From positions 27,508 to 91,507 of the forward strand of contig QANT01004418.1 in assembly GCA_003254885.1 (NCBI GenBank): 64,000 bases of DNA, written 5' to 3'. Positions 10,886-24,040 of the stretch are shown here, in pieces (the stretch's first letter is position 1; the number at the start of each line of letters is the position of its first letter). A model generated the notes under the pieces. The model was not told where the DNA came from, did no database searches, and saw only the letters and a list, made by a program, of their open reading frames with translations. This DNA is from Purshia tridentata (lineage: Eukaryota > Streptophyta > Magnoliopsida > Rosales > Rosaceae). The position numbers and the translations under genes were made by a program.

Positions 10886-13055
10886 ATGGAGAAGATGTTT
10901 TTTTGGCATAGTCAAGTTATAATTTTTGGTATGCTTAGTATTATGCATACCACATTCAATTATTGTTGTTATTCCCGCAGCTAGAAATGCTTCATGTGCT
11001 GTGGACCTCTGGTATAAAAACATCCTTGTCTTCCTATCTCATGGCACAGATTGCTCGCTCCATGGAAAATTTCATTGCAGTGGGCCCCAACAGATGAGGA
11101 AATATGAGACTCAAACACTGAGCGCTGAGCGTAGCACATGGCTCACTGCTCAATCAGTGACCTAGACACAAGGCTATTCAGAAGCAAATTGCTTGACTGT
11201 GAGACAAGTCTGCTTTACAAATCAATCATAATTGGATATGTTTATGTTTTGTTCTTTTAATGAGCAATTTTCTTTTTTGTAAATTAACACGTATCAAATT
11301 GTGGTTATCTTTTATTTGTAAGTAACCCCCCTTGTGAAGACCCTAGTAGTCCTCTAGGTAGAAATGTGTGACCAACATTTCTCATTACAATTTTTATGGG
11401 AAAAAAATTAATTTGAGCTTAATAAGGTATGAGTCATATGCTCAAGACCATTGAATGAAGCATTAGGTTCAAATTTCGTGGATGAGGTATTTAAATCGTT
11501 TTTAGATTTTTCGGTGACTATATAGTCACATAGTGTTATTAATTAACAGTGACGATAGAGAATTAAAAATTTATATGTATACTAAATACTAATTGCTTTG
11601 AAGAAAACAAAAAAAAAAAAAGTTACGAATAATATGATCCTTCCCAGGTTGGGTTTGGGCCACAGCCCATAGCTTATTGACCAATCAAAAGAATCCTCAA
11701 TCTAGATTGAATTCCGCAGACCGCATTTAGAGACAGGCAGCCTAGGCAGATACGAAATTTAAACCACACGATTCACGAGGAAGGCCCACGTCATGTAAGT
11801 CTCCTTTTAAATTATTCGACCAACCAGAGCCGTCGGATGAGGAGTAGTTCATCTCGAGGAATCCAACAGCCCACGTTTAAATCTGGGCATCTTTTGAACG
11901 CCAAAGTTTGAACTTGAATTCATCGGCGTTTCCAAACGACGAGTCACACGAGTCAAACGCTCCAGTGCTCCAGCATGTGCATTACCAAGAACAGGGAATG
12001 TTTCTCTCCGTTTTAAAATCTCATTTGTAAATAGGTTTCTCGTAGCACATATTTACGAAACTGCCATTGGAAAAGGATATATAACGTCATTAACTTCAAA
12101 TTTGCTCAATCTCTATAAATAATTAATAATTTCGAGCTTCTTAAACTTACAATATGCATTTTAAAATGGAAAATGTTATCTATAAGATTACCGAGATTGC
12201 AAGTAACAAGTTTCGATCTTTTATTGCTTTGTTAAGGAGTATGATTAACGCCAATTTAGGGAGAAGCATGAGATGCATGGTTGGTCATGTACCAAACAGG
12301 AATTTTAATCAAAGGATATGTATTGATTGAGGAGTTTGCATTTTTTATCCCCATTTGACTTAGTTGTGATTTGACCTAGTTGTGGTTGAAGTTGAAGTTT
12401 GATATTAAAATTCACATGCAAAAGATTGGAAATAAAGAATTACAATTTTACATGTTATATTATTTATATTCATTTTAATTATATATTCAAAATTCATAGG
12501 CTAGCTCAAACTCTAATAATTCATTTAAAAATTTATTTTCACTTAAATCATTTTTAAATGTACATTATATGTTACACAGTTTGATAAGAATTCGTGCATT
12601 TATAAAATATAAAAGCCCCATACTTGCCAAGAACCTTTCAAGTCCCATACTTCCCATGAACCTTCACATGCATCATGAAATTATGTATACAAGTGAAGAA
12701 ACACAACATATCTTCACATGTCTAAAGTTTATAAGGATGACTGAAATTAAATCTCCAGAAATGATTTAAGAGAAGGCCACGTCTCGCAAAACCAAATCCG
12801 ATGGCACTCTCGTGGTTATCTTCACATCATAGTCCACCTACACCGTCCTTATAAATCTCCCAATAAAAAAAATATTTAAAATCTCAAATTTCATTTATTT
12901 TACTTATTCATTTCATTTTCAAATTTCTGAATGCTACCAAATCAGAGAGAGTGTCTCTTGCGGTGCCATTTTTGTCAAAGCACCTGAACTCAGCTCAGCT
13001 GCTCTTCTTCAACCTCTGCAACCACCTCTGTGTGTTACACTAGCTCAGGCAAAGC
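10886..13055. other. Intergenic DNA and presumed promoter of BPP-like gene
   Basis: No coding region is supported. The sequence is AT-rich with no clear transposon ends. Between about 11640 and 12000 it is less AT-rich and includes the words CCACGTCA and GACGAGTCACACGAGTC, possible promoter elements that I cannot test. Pyrimidine-rich sequence just before 13056 is the likely leader of the next gene. Confidence 0.35.
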
Positions 13056-15798
13056 ATGGAAGTGAGCGTGGTGGAGGCGAGGGGGCGAGAGAGAAGCTTC
13101 GGGAAGGTGGTGAACGTGAACGACAGAGAGGAAGAGCTCGCTCTGTTCCTCGAGATGCGCAGGCGCGAGAAGGACAGAGAGAAGAATAGCACCAACTTCC
13201 TCCTGCTCCCTAACAAGAACGCCGACGACGAGCTCGATGCTACTCACTCTCTTGGTACGACGTCGTGTAGCTTTTGTTCTTAGTTTTAAGTTTCGGGTCG
13301 TTAGTTTTTTTTTTTTTTGGGTGCGTCTTTGGTATTGATGGTGATGATGGGTTTATGTTTGCGTTATGCAGACTCTAATGAGCGTGGAGGTTCGGCAGTT
13401 TCTAGGAGTATTGGGTATGTGGCACCGCAGAGGAAGAGCCGAGTGGATGAGTTTTTGAATTCGGAAAATGAGAAATCTGATTACGATTGGTAAGTGAATT
13501 AATGTCGAAGCTAAGTGTTTGGTTTTGTGCTTATTTCTCAATGGTTGAGTCATTTAGTGGTCTTATTAGGATGCTTAATTTAATTACTTGTTGAATTGAT
13601 GAAGAAGCTCGTTTGCAACAGATGGGTTGCTAAATTGGGTGGGATGTAATTTTTGCTAGGAGTAATGAACTGGGTTGTGCTTAGTTTAGAGATCTAAGGC
13701 TTCTTATTGAGTGTTTGAAAATCAGGGGGTGCTATGTTTGTAAGGACTGTTCTCAAGAAAAAATTGTTTAAGTCTTCATAGAACAGAATTTCTTGTTCAT
13801 TTTGTAGACTTTTATTTCTCACCCAAATCCCTATGCTTTGGTCTGGAATCTAGCATAGGAATAAGAATTTCATGTCACTTGTGGTGTCGTATTTATGGGT
13901 AACTCTTCTATATTCAGGCTTCTTACTCCACCTGCTACCCCACTTTTTCCATCCTTGGAGATGGAAGCACTGAAAACTACGATTGGTCAGATGGAGATTC
14001 GTAATGCCTGTGCATCTGCTCCGAAATCTAGGGTAAGAACTCTATTTCACGAGTTCTGAATACTTGTAGACCTGATCAAATTCTGTGATATGTATGTGCA
14101 GCATTCCTACATTTGACTCGATGGTATTAAAATGTTGGTCTTTTATTAATATGATCATCAGATTTCTTGGACATGAATCTTCCCCAGCTTTCTTGTCTGT
14201 CCTAGTTAGAACTGCACATGGTGTTCTATTAATTGTTTTGGATTTTTGGTTTTACTTATCAAGTCATGATTTGGAACTTCATTTTGCCATGTTGTCCACA
14301 ACTTGGGGCTGCAGTTAGCAAACATCCAGCAAGAACCTACTTCAAGGAGCAATATAGCATCCAAGCATCCAACAATGCCATCTGGACTGAATTCTTCTGG
14401 TATTGGTAACAGAAGGCCCTCATCATCCGGAGGGCCAACAGCTGCTACTCGTAGATCTGCAACACCAACTGGGAGGTCCACATTACCTTCAGCTACCAAG
14501 CCCTCAAGATCCTCCACACCAAATTCTCGAGCCACCTTATCATCCGTTAACGTTAAGCCTGTGGCTCCTCCAGTGAGGTCTTCAACTCCTTCTAGGTCCA
14601 CTGCTCGTTCTTCTACACCAACTGCCAGACCTTCTGTACCAGCTTCCAAGACAACATCAAGATCAGCAACACCAACCCGTCTCCCAAGTTCATCAAGTGC
14701 ACCTGCTCTATCTGCTCCTCCTGGTCGATCTTCTTCAGCATCAAGGTCAGGTCCCACAAGTTCAAAGAATCCAGTGCCATCACGTGGCAGTTCTCCAACA
14801 GTAAAACCTAGGTCTATGAAATCCTCTGAGATGCCTGGTTTCTCACTTGATGCTCCGCCAAATTTAAGAACATCATTGCCACAAAGGCCCGCTTCAACCT
14901 CCAGGGGTCGGCCTGGAGCACCAAGTGTTAAGTCATCTTCTGTTGTATCAAATGGAAAACCAATACAGAAATCTTGTTCACCTTTTAGAGGAAGGGCTTC
15001 AAATGGTAATGCCACTACTAATGGGAATTCTCATGTCATAAGTAGATCATGTTCCAATGACAGTGATGATGTGAACCCTGTACTTATTGGAACCCAAATG
15101 GTTGAGAGAGTAGTAAACATGAGGAAACTGGCACCACCAAAGCAATATGACAATCACCCTACTCATAACAATCCTTCTGGGAAGTCTTTGTCCTCTGAAA
15201 GCTCAGGCTTTGGAAGAACACTCTCAAAGAAATCCTTTGATATGGCTATGAGGCACATGGTATGCATCACTTTCCTTATTCAGCTAAGTTAATACCTTCA
15301 GTTACTATAATCATCAATGGAAGAACGTGCATAATGTATGGCATTCAAATCTTTCAATCTCCTCAATGTTATCCAGCTTATGCTTAGTGGGATATATAGA
15401 TTAAATGCGGTTTGTTACTATGAGAGGTTTAATGTGCTACTGTATCACCAATTTATCCACATATATGGTCATAACGAAGTCCACTTCTTGTTTTTATTGA
15501 AACAGTTCATAATTGATTTTGAAATTTGCTTATGCAGGATATAAGGCGAAGCATGCCAGGTAATCCACGCCCAGTTCTGACGAATGTTCCAGCTTCCTCT
15601 GTGTACAGTTTCAGATCAAGACCGACAAAAAGCAGGACTACTAGTGCCACGGACTCTCCTCTTGCCACATGCAGCAATGCTAGCTCCGAACCAAGTGTCA
15701 ACAATATTTCTGTTTACTTAGAGGGGTGTGAAATTGAAGATGTTGATATTGGAAGTGAGAGAGGAAACTGCTCTCCTGCAAGTCAGCAAGGTAGGTGA
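13056..15798 (+). CDS. Basic proline/serine-rich microtubule-associated protein (BPP-like)
   Basis: Five exons: 13056-13254, 13372-13489, 13918-14032, 14315-15259 and 15538-15798, giving 545 residues. The N-terminal part carries an acidic/basic helix (EEELALFLEMRRREKDRE), a short FLLLPNK motif and a conserved SDYDWLLTPPATPLFPSLE box. The long central exon is low-complexity, very rich in Ser, Pro, Arg and Thr with repeated RSSTP/RSATP units and strongly basic. The C-terminal part has LSKKSFDMAMRHMDIRR and the ending DDIGSERG-like stretch. This matches the plant family of At3g09000/At2g40070, which includes BPP proteins that bind microtubules in Arabidopsis (established for BPP1-type members; transfer to this gene is inference). 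The last exon may instead be spliced: a donor just before the stop (CAAG|GTAGGT, 15791) and an acceptor near 15878 would give a different C-terminus ending near 15931. Confidence 0.75.
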
Positions 15799-18593
15799 CC
15801 AACCGCCCATGGGACCATCGGCCCTTGACTATTGGGTCTGCATTCATCCTTGTCATTCTTCCACCACCATTGTTTAGGCGACAAATCACCCCCGAAAGGA
15901 GCTGATGGTAGAAGGCATGCTAAAATACTGTAAATTTTACAGAGTTTGTGCCTGCATGTCTATTCCTGCGCTAGTGGAACAAGAATCAGGTACATTTGAT
16001 GAACCATATTTTGGGTCATCAGTTAGGCTACTCATTAGCAATGCGTTTTCGTACTACAGTTTGATGGATTGGAAGTTGAAGAGCTCCTTCAGCTTTTACA
16101 TTTTATGCTCATACTGTGGAATTCATTATGGTATCTACATGTCTAGATCTAGTCTTTGGGTAATATGAACTTCAAAATAGTTAAGATTCCCAAAATTTTC
16201 CAAACTCGTATAATTTCTCAAGGTTGATTATAAAATATCCTTTAGGTAGCTGTGCTTGATTGTGCCATATCGCACGGCTCGAGCATGATATCCTAGTGAT
16301 CCTACTTTGACTTGGTCACTTGTCGAATCCAAAAAATTTTAAGTTACATGGTTTTTTTTATTGTCCTTACAGGAGGTGTCATGTGGAGTTGCTTGTGCTT
16401 CTAAACAACAGATAACATGGAAGCCAAATGAAATTTGCTTTCTCTTACAACTTATTTCACGTTGAGCGAATTGCTTTATGTTCCCTTGCACCATTTGCTT
16501 CTTTCGTTTGGCTTGATGCCAACTATAGAAGAAATGGAAGGTCCACATGGATTCTGAGATACAAACGAAAAGGCTTCGCCTTCTAATATGGTAACCAGTT
16601 TCTTTTTGCCGGACAAGTTTAGATTCCAACTAATCTGAGAAAGAATGACTTTGTTTTTTTAAAAAGAACATTTGCATGCTTTTTGATAATGTCCATGCGC
16701 GTGAAGAACCTAATGGATTCACATCATTCGTGCTTATGGAACTGAAGTGTGAGACTCACATACAATAATGATAGGCAATAACTCATAATTAGCATCCATC
16801 GACCCAAGTGGTATTTCTCTACCTTGTTAAGCTACGATGGCGTTTAGGTGTGAATGTGTGATCGTCTTTCATTAATAAACAAACATGTCAGAAAGGGTGG
16901 GTGACTAATCCATTTCCGATGAGGAAATGATTAGGTATTTTTTCTTTTTTTCAAACAATGATTAGGCAATCACTCAACATCAATTTCATATAAATTAAAG
17001 ATGCTAACAAAAAAAACGTGAGAATGTATAGCTATATACGGTTAATTATAGTCATTTTAATTTGTTTTTGAATTTTTTCTTTAAGTCTCATTTTGATGAT
17101 TTTATGTCGTATTTAGAGTCTGTTTGACACTACTTCTTAGAAGTGCTTTTATTTAGAAGTACTTTTATTTAGTATTGCTTTTGTTAGAAGCGGTTTTACA
17201 AATTTTTAAAAAAACTATAAGTGATTTATGCAAAAGTACTTGAAGTGCTTCTTAAAGAAAGCACTTGTACGGTGCTTTTCAAAAAACTCCTTAAAAGTGC
17301 TTTTATAACTCAAAAGTACTTATATATATTTTTGCCAAACGCTATCAGCTCTTTTACTAACCTAAAAGCGCTTTTGACAATTCTAAAAGCACTGTCAAAC
17401 AGGCACTTATTTATTTTGTCATTTAAAATGTTTATCGATATTTGAATTTTGATGAAAAGGAGAGATTGAATGTTATTACAAATAATTATTCATATTTTAA
17501 ATATAATTTATCAATAATGTTAGGAATTTTAAATTTATTTTTAAGATTTTGATTCCAAGTAATATATTATTGCACTTATTAGTAATTTACTTGCTATAAT
17601 ATAAATAAATAATTTGAAATATATATTTGAGATCTTTAACATCGTTCCATATTTAATAAATACGATGGGAAAAGACGAAAGTGAGTTCTTTTGTTTTTTT
17701 TTTTTTGGGCCACTTGAAACTGAGTTTCTTAATTTACTCTATATATATATATATTTATTAAGAATTACTTTCTTTTATCAGAAATCTCTGCGGTGTCTGT
17801 GAGTGAGTCAATGACTCATTGACTTGTCACTCATCACTGTAGTTACCTACCAGAACAGGCAAAAACAACTTGTCAATGGGGAAGCCGCGTCAATGAATCA
17901 ACTTTTTTTTTTTTTGGTGGTGTGAGCATCCCGGTCAGTCCCTCTCAAATGAATCAACTTTGCTCTTCTTGTCTTCCCTTTGTACATGGGAAAGAAAGAA
18001 AAAACAAAAGCAGCCAGTCACAATCAAATGCCGTCCTTTCCCCACAGAGGTTCCTGTTAATGGCATGGTTTTTACCTCATTCCATTATCAAATTCACTAT
18101 CATTCACTACCCACCTTCTTTATCTCATATATACATACACGCAACGCAAGTTACGCAACATGGATTTTAATCTTTCCAATTTAGTTTTCTACCTTTCATC
18201 TGCGTTCTTTGCCTCTAAGCTTTTATCGGTTTCGGTTTTTGCTTATAACCCCACATCCCCAGAAAAGCACACCACTTTGGCTTTTTGCTCCTCAAGAACC
18301 AACCATTCCAAGCTCAGGTCAGGGTTCCAGATTCCACGGTAATCTCACTTATTATTATTATTTTTTATATGTGAATTTGCTACTGGCTTTTTTGTTTTTT
18401 AAATGACTTTATTATAAAGTTCCCTTCTCTGTTTCATATTTCATTTTGCTGTTGTTTCATTTCTTAATGCCTTTGTACTTTTTGTTTAGAGGGGTACTGG
18501 ATATTCGAGCTTGCTTTGGTGCCTGTGCATAAGGTTTAAGGTTTAAGAAGACATGTGGTCAGGGGTTTAGGGAAATCGACTTGTATGTTGCAA
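15799..18593. other. BPP-like 3' flank, intergenic DNA, kinase leader region
   Basis: The BPP-like 3' flank runs to about 16650. From 16650 to 17900 the sequence is AT-rich and holds the MITE-like element listed separately. From 17900 to 18540 the sequence carries TATA-like CATATATACATAC near 18126 and reads like promoter plus untranslated exons of the kinase gene; a donor-like GTAATC follows at 18341. No independent gene is seen. Confidence 0.4.
17114..17407. mobile_element. MITE-like element, hAT type suspected
   Basis: About 290 bases with imperfect inverted ends: AGTCTGTTTGACACTACTTC on the left and the reverse complement of GCACTGTCAAACAGGCAC on the right. The inside is built from repeated AAAAGTACTT/AAGTGCTTTT words in both orientations, so the whole unit can fold. 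It has no coding capacity. TATTTA-like sequence flanks both sides, but no exact target duplication was fixed. A weaker relative may lie at 28505-28660. Confidence 0.5.
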
Positions 18594-21524
18594 ATGGTTT
18601 GTAGTTGCTTCGGTGTGCTCAATTGGCGTAACAGAGAGAATGGTTCTGGCCATTCTGGCCAGGTACAAGGTAAGACAATGAGAACGACTTTTTCTTTCAT
18701 TTTTTGGGACCGAAGTACGACTTGTTTCTCACACCACCACCCCAAATTTTTAGGGTTTAATTTGTCATTCCTAGTTTTCTAGTTCATTATTAAATTTCAA
18801 ATTCTCAATTCCATATCTTAGTTGGAACTCGAAACTCTTGTTTCGTCAAGTGGATGCAAAAGGGTTCTGTTAAATCTCTGGTTTGCACCTTTGTACCTTT
18901 TCCGTAGATAAGATAACGTAACAGCTAAAAGTCGGAGCTTGTGGAGCATCTTACTGCGTCCCATGTGAGAACTATCACATCAAGCAGCAACACAAGCTTC
19001 CATGAATGTAACATGCTTCCTTTCATTGATGTATATGCAATTGTTAGATTGGTTCTGTTGTGTCTGTATACAATATGACAGATGTTACTGTCCAAGTTTC
19101 TTTTTTCTTTTCTCTATGAAACTGTCGGTAGGGGGTTGAGTTTCGATAGCCAAGCTAGAATGAAAAAATATCTAGATTCATATATTTCTTTAATGTCTTC
19201 AATTTTCAGCAAGAGCTTGTATTTATTTCTTCTCTCTCCTACCTCTTTGACCATTTATTCAACTAATGAATTGAAAACTAATATGAAGCGTATAAGAAAG
19301 ATTGAAAATATATGTGAATAATGAATATTGCTGAACTCTGTGTTAGGGTAGGTTATACTGACTGAAATGGAACTCTCTCTGACATATGCATGCTATTAGA
19401 TCTTCTTATGGTCATTAATGTTTCTGAACTGGATAAATTGATCTCACAAGCTCTGTTTGTATGTATGGTAATTAGGGATTACCACTGGCAATGTAAGGCT
19501 CTTTTCTTACAATTCACTGAGATCAGCTACTAGGAATTTTCATCCATCAAGCAGGATAGGTGAAGGAGGCTTCGGAGTTGTCTATAGGGTGGGATCAATG
19601 AAAAATATATTTCTTGTAGATGTAGTTATTCTTACTGCAAGCACCGGCCTTTCCTGTTTCTATAATCCTTACACTGATATATCATTTGTTATTGCAGGGA
19701 GTTTTGAGAGATAGTACCCAAGTTGCGATCAAGTGTCTTTCTGCAGAATCCAAACAAGGAGCAAATGAATTTTTGACAGAAATTAACGTGATATCAAGTA
19801 TAAAGCATCCAAACCTTGTTGAGCTCATTGGCTGCTGCTTGGAGGACAACCATCGGACATTGGTATATGAATATCTGGAGAACAACAGTCTTGCAAGTTC
19901 TTTGCTTGGTAATTGTTGGAATACAAATTTAAGATTGAATTGAGTAAATTTTATTTAGTAAAATTAGAAATTAGTAACGCAGTTAACATTGTTGTATATG
20001 CCAAATCAGAATGAGTGGCATTATTATTACTGATTAATAAAGATATCTATCAATAAAAATCTCTCAAAAAAAATAGAAAGGGGGGAGAGAAGAGTTCATT
20101 TTGTGGTGACAAACTGGTTCATGTCGGTTATTTCACAAGAAGAACAAGAAGGAAACAGAGGATCCTCTATTTCAAAATATGTAGTTTTACCATTACTATG
20201 TGAGGAATTAGGTTACATTTAGAATTACACAAAAATTTGAAGGTTGTGCAGAGTGAGAATTACACAAAAATTTGAAGGTTGTGCAGAGTGACTTCTAACC
20301 CTGTCTTGGTTGTGCCATTTTTCTTAGCATTCTTTTCCCTTCTGTGGTATCCTCTTAAATTTTTATTTTATTTTATTTTTATCACTCAGAGTAAATGCCT
20401 GGTTTTTTGGATTTGTTCAAAGATGAGTTTGATTCATTCAAGATATATTTTCTCTGAAGGTAATGGTGTAGCCTCTAATCTGTTAAAAGTTTAGTTTAGT
20501 CTAATATGCAACAACTATTTTGACAGGTTCAAGAAGTAAACATGTTTTTCTCGATTGGCCAAAGAGAGCTGCAATTTGCCTGGGTACCGCTACTGGTCTT
20601 TCATTTCTTCATGAGGAAGCTGAACAACATATTGTCCACAGAGATATCAAGGCTAGCAATATACTTCTTGATGCAAATTTTCAACCTAAAATTGGAGATT
20701 TTGGGCTGGCAAAACTTTTTCCTGATAATGTCACTCATCTTAGTACTAGAGTGGCCGGAACTGAGTAAGCTTGGCTTTTAGTTTAACATTCCATTCAACT
20801 GCAGCCTCGGCTACAAAGCTGTCAGAAACTTGTTTCCAAGTGTGGTGGTTTTCTCAATAAATCAAATCAACAATATGAGTGGTAACTTGGAGATCAAGTT
20901 TCTGTCCATTTGCTCCTCTTTGCATCTACCAATAATGCTCTGTGTCGGACTGCAGGGGATATCTGGCCCCGGAATATGCACTTATGGGGCAGCTTACAAA
21001 GAAAGCAGATGTGTACAGTTTTGGGGTGCTCTTGCTTGAAATAATTAGTGGCAGAAGTAGTAGTAAAGCAGCCTTTGGGGAGCAACTGCTTGTTCTTGTA
21101 GAATGGGTATACTATTTTAAACAAGTTTTACATTGTGTTCAGTTTTCTTAGCTTCTTGACAATTATACAAATGCTTCTGCAGACATGGAAACTAAGAGAA
21201 GAAGGAAGACTCCTGGACATTGTTGATCCAGATTTGATAGCATATCCAGAAGCCGAGGTTATGCGGTTCATCAAGGTTGCGATCTTCTGTACTCAAGGAG
21301 CTGCGCAACAAAGACCCACAATGAAGCAAGTAGTGGAAATGCTTTCCAAAGAGGTCCACCTGAATGAGAAGGTTGTACTAACAGAGCCAAGGCCAAGAGG
21401 GTGTGCATCTTCACACTTTGGTGGTGGTGGCAGTTCGGAGGAGACATCATCATCAAATGCTAATATTATAACTCCCACCCTCTCATATGTTTCTGACTCT
21501 GAAACACAAATCGTTCCCAGATGA
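18594..21524 (+). CDS. Cytoplasmic receptor-like Ser/Thr kinase (CRPK1-like)
   Basis: Six exons: 18594-18669, 19476-19588, 19698-19908, 20527-20764, 20956-21106 and 21183-21524, giving 376 residues. There is no signal peptide or membrane span; the N-terminus MVCSCFG is cysteine-rich and could be lipid-modified. The kinase domain is complete: GEGGFGVVY glycine loop (54-62), VAIK with Lys75, HRDIKASN with Asp173, DFG with Asp191, [23 protein letters not shown], and a C-lobe ending in [11 protein letters not shown]. An Arg precedes the catalytic Asp, so it is an RD kinase. The Ser/Gly-rich tail is variable. It resembles Arabidopsis At1g16670 (CRPK1, a cold-signalling kinase that phosphorylates 14-3-3 proteins) and At3g09010; the latter, from memory, sits next to a BPP gene as here, so At3g09010 may be the better counterpart. 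Two upstream in-frame ATGs (18555, 18585) would add up to 13 residues. Confidence 0.92.
20221..20290 (+). repeat. 35-bp tandem duplication in kinase intron 3
   Basis: Two adjacent copies of a 35-base unit beginning AGAATTACACAAAAATTTGA, period 35, inside the intron between kinase exons 3 and 4. Confidence 0.85.
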
Positions 21525-23100
21525 TCGATCACTCACAGGATGTCTTAGTTAATTGCTGCAAGCTTGGAAAAATTTGCAGCTTAGCTTCTTGACATCTAAA
21601 CTTTTGCCGAGCAGGAAGCGAGAACAAAGCTTGTAGTATGTAGGTGGTTGTTGATTGATCCCGGAGTACAAATAAGACGATATGTATATCTACAAGGGAA
21701 CTTTTGTTTTTGCAGCAGAGAGAGCTTTTGTTAAGCTCGCCCTTAAATAAGTTTATTGAATAGATCTTCCATCGGGACAAGTATTTCCCTATCCATTTTG
21801 GAAATAGGTGAAAGCGAGAATGGCCAAGATTAAAGGCATTGTGGAGAGATGGATAGAGAAATGGATAAAGGCATGGTAGAGAGATGGATAGAGAAATGGA
21901 TAGGGAATTCTGGTCCTTTCCATGAAGTCTACTTTCATATTGCATTACAACAAACTCTACTTTTAGTTTAGTTTTCTATTTAAGCACCGTTCATGCCAAA
22001 AAAAAAGAAGAAGATAAATTGGATATCATTTAATTGTTTGATTAAATAGTTATCATTTTAAGTGTTTTTTAAAATATTATGTTTACTTATTTATTTTATT
22101 ATAATTAGATATGTTAATAGTTTTCGATTTTTCTAATTTCTTACATTGATAAGACTTAAAAAGTATAAGGTTAAAATCATTGAAATATAATATGAAGTGA
22201 GTCCCACAAAAAATTCTTTAAATAAAAAGATAATGCTAAATGTATTATATTTTAGGTACTACATGTGTATCACTATTCTCCGCGTCTCTAAAGCCTTGTT
22301 TGGTTTGAAAAATTAGGGCTTAAGAATGAAAAAGTAATACATTTCTCATATTTGATAAGTACAACCATGGGAAATCATTTCTCACTTGATAAGGAAGTGA
22401 TCCCCAAAACAGAGAAAATGTAACCCTCCAAGTACCTTGATTTTTGTATTTCCTTACTATACAATTTTTTAGACTAAATTGCCCCTATCAACTTTTAAAA
22501 GTATCAATTATGTTAAATTATTTTTTAAAAAGTATTAATAATACATTTTTAAAACTAGTATAATTGAAAAACTAAACAATTTTTATTTCTATTGGCAACA
22601 AAAATAGAAAAATATTTCCTAATATTGCACAAAGCCACAAACTAAACATGAAAATAGAAATAAAAGATATTTTTTTGCATTATTAAATATAGGAATGAGA
22701 ATTCTACTTACATTCCATTCTCTCTAAAAAAATACATAAAGATTACTTTTCCATGAATTTAATTTCGCAAACCCAACCAGAGGAAGCCTAAGAGTTAAAA
22801 AAGCTATAATGGGTGTTGATATGTCATTCAAGGCACATGACAAAAAAACGTTGTATGCACAACCATGGTCCATGGTATCACCATTGGTATGTAATAATTC
22901 TCCTCAACATATATATGAGACCATCCTTAGCTAGAGAATATGATACGACCATCCTTAGGTAGAGAATATGATAGTGCATAAAATTGAAGACCACTCCAAC
23001 AAGCAAATATTAACACACCAAAATCGATACAGAAAGAACAAACCATGCATTTTTACAAAGAAACACCCTAGCATATGCCCTCACGTACAACTATCTCCCT
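21525..23100. other. Convergent intergenic region between kinase and clathrin light chain
   Basis: The 3' flanks of two genes that converge. At 21840-21905 a roughly 33-base unit with GAGAGATGGATAGAGAAATGGATA occurs twice. From 22000 to 22800 the sequence is very AT-rich and holds a probable MITE. No coding region is supported; frames over 22968-23585 on the plus strand are shadows of the clathrin gene. Confidence 0.45.
22290..22795. mobile_element. Possible MITE with degenerate inverted ends
   Basis: The left end AAGCCTTGTTTGGTTTG pairs imperfectly with the right end, whose reverse complement reads GGCTTCCTCTGGTTGGGTTT. The inside is AT-rich and non-coding. Inner sub-terminal words (ATTTCTC near the left, GAATGAGAATTCTAC near the right) suggest further pairing, but no clean target duplication was found. 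Confidence 0.35.
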
Positions 23101-23923
23101 TCAAGCGGCAGCCACAGCCTGAGAAGTCCCAACAGCAGCAGAGGCATCATTTTTGGTTTGAGGCGACGGCGCCGTTTTGGGGTTCATGTGAGGAGGAGGA
23201 TAGTGGCTCAGCTTCACAAGAACTTGCCTCATCCTGGAGACGTCGGTTGGCTTCCCAGGCTTGGGTCCCATCAGCACAACGATCGAAGCCTTCTTCTTGT
23301 CTTTCTCTTTCTCCTTCTTTCCCCTTCTCTCTATCGCCGCCACCTCGCGCGGAACAAGCTGCGCGATCGCTTTCCAGTAATTCTTCTCAGCTTCTGCATG
23401 GAACCTCTCCTGGTTTCCCACAAACACCTTCTCGCTTTCTCTGTTCCAAGCTTTCTTCTTCTCCACGCTCAGCTTCTGCTTCCGATAGAATTCGATTTTG
23501 TACGACTCTGCTTCTTCGATTATCTGCTGCACCTTCTCCTTCTCCCTCTTCTCCTTCTCTTCCAATTCAATCGCATTCCGTCTGAAAATTCATACGTACG
23601 GTACAATTCAGCTATTATCAATCCAAATTCGACACAAACTAAGTTTACTCAGCTCACCTACGCCACTCTCTCAGCGCAAACCCCTCCTCCGGCTTCATCT
23701 CCACCACGGACGGTAACAGCGGGCCGTTGGAGTAGATCGACGGCGGCGATTGAGTCTCCAGCACCGCCTGAGATGGCCGGTTGGAGATCGGCGACGAGTC
23801 CTTGACGGAGCCGGCGTCGAAGTTTGAGAACGAGTCGAATCGCTTTGATGGGAGCTGAGGATCGTAACCTGTGTGCTCGTCGTAGTCTAACGGGCGGGTT
23901 GACCCGGACCCGAACGATGACAT
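23101..23923 (-). CDS. Clathrin light chain
   Basis: Two exons on the minus strand, 23923-23658 and 23581-23101, giving 248 residues. The N-terminus (MSSFGSGSTRPLDYDEHTGYD) and the acidic, Ser-rich first 85 residues are typical of plant clathrin light chains. The motif EEGFALREWRRRNAIELEEKEK starts a long charged coiled coil (about 80-165) that binds the heavy-chain hub, followed by a tryptophan-containing stretch, a Lys-rich segment and MGPKPGKPTDVSRMRQVLVKLSHYPP near the C-terminus. The protein regulates clathrin coat assembly at the plasma membrane, trans-Golgi network and cell plate. It most resembles CLC2 (At2g40060). The start at 23923 is chosen because it begins the conserved N-terminus; an upstream in-frame ATG at 24040 gives an unrelated extension. 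Confidence 0.93.
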
Positions 23924-24040
23924 GGTTCTTTTCTCTCGCGGACACTTTCCCTGATCTGTGCTCGTCTCGAATCTTTTCAAAGCGCAATCACTCTGCGAAA
24001 TATCGATACGCTGCTGCCAGGTGCAATGGAGTTTGGACAC

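Noticed and set aside
14206-15015. A 269-codon open frame on the minus strand
   Set aside because: It lies opposite the Ser/Pro/Arg-rich exon 4 of the BPP-like gene; its Asp/Glu/Gly/Leu-rich product is the complement of that biased sequence.
22968-23805. Two plus-strand open frames of about 205 and 215 codons
   Set aside because: They overlap the clathrin light chain exons in antisense and have no family likeness.
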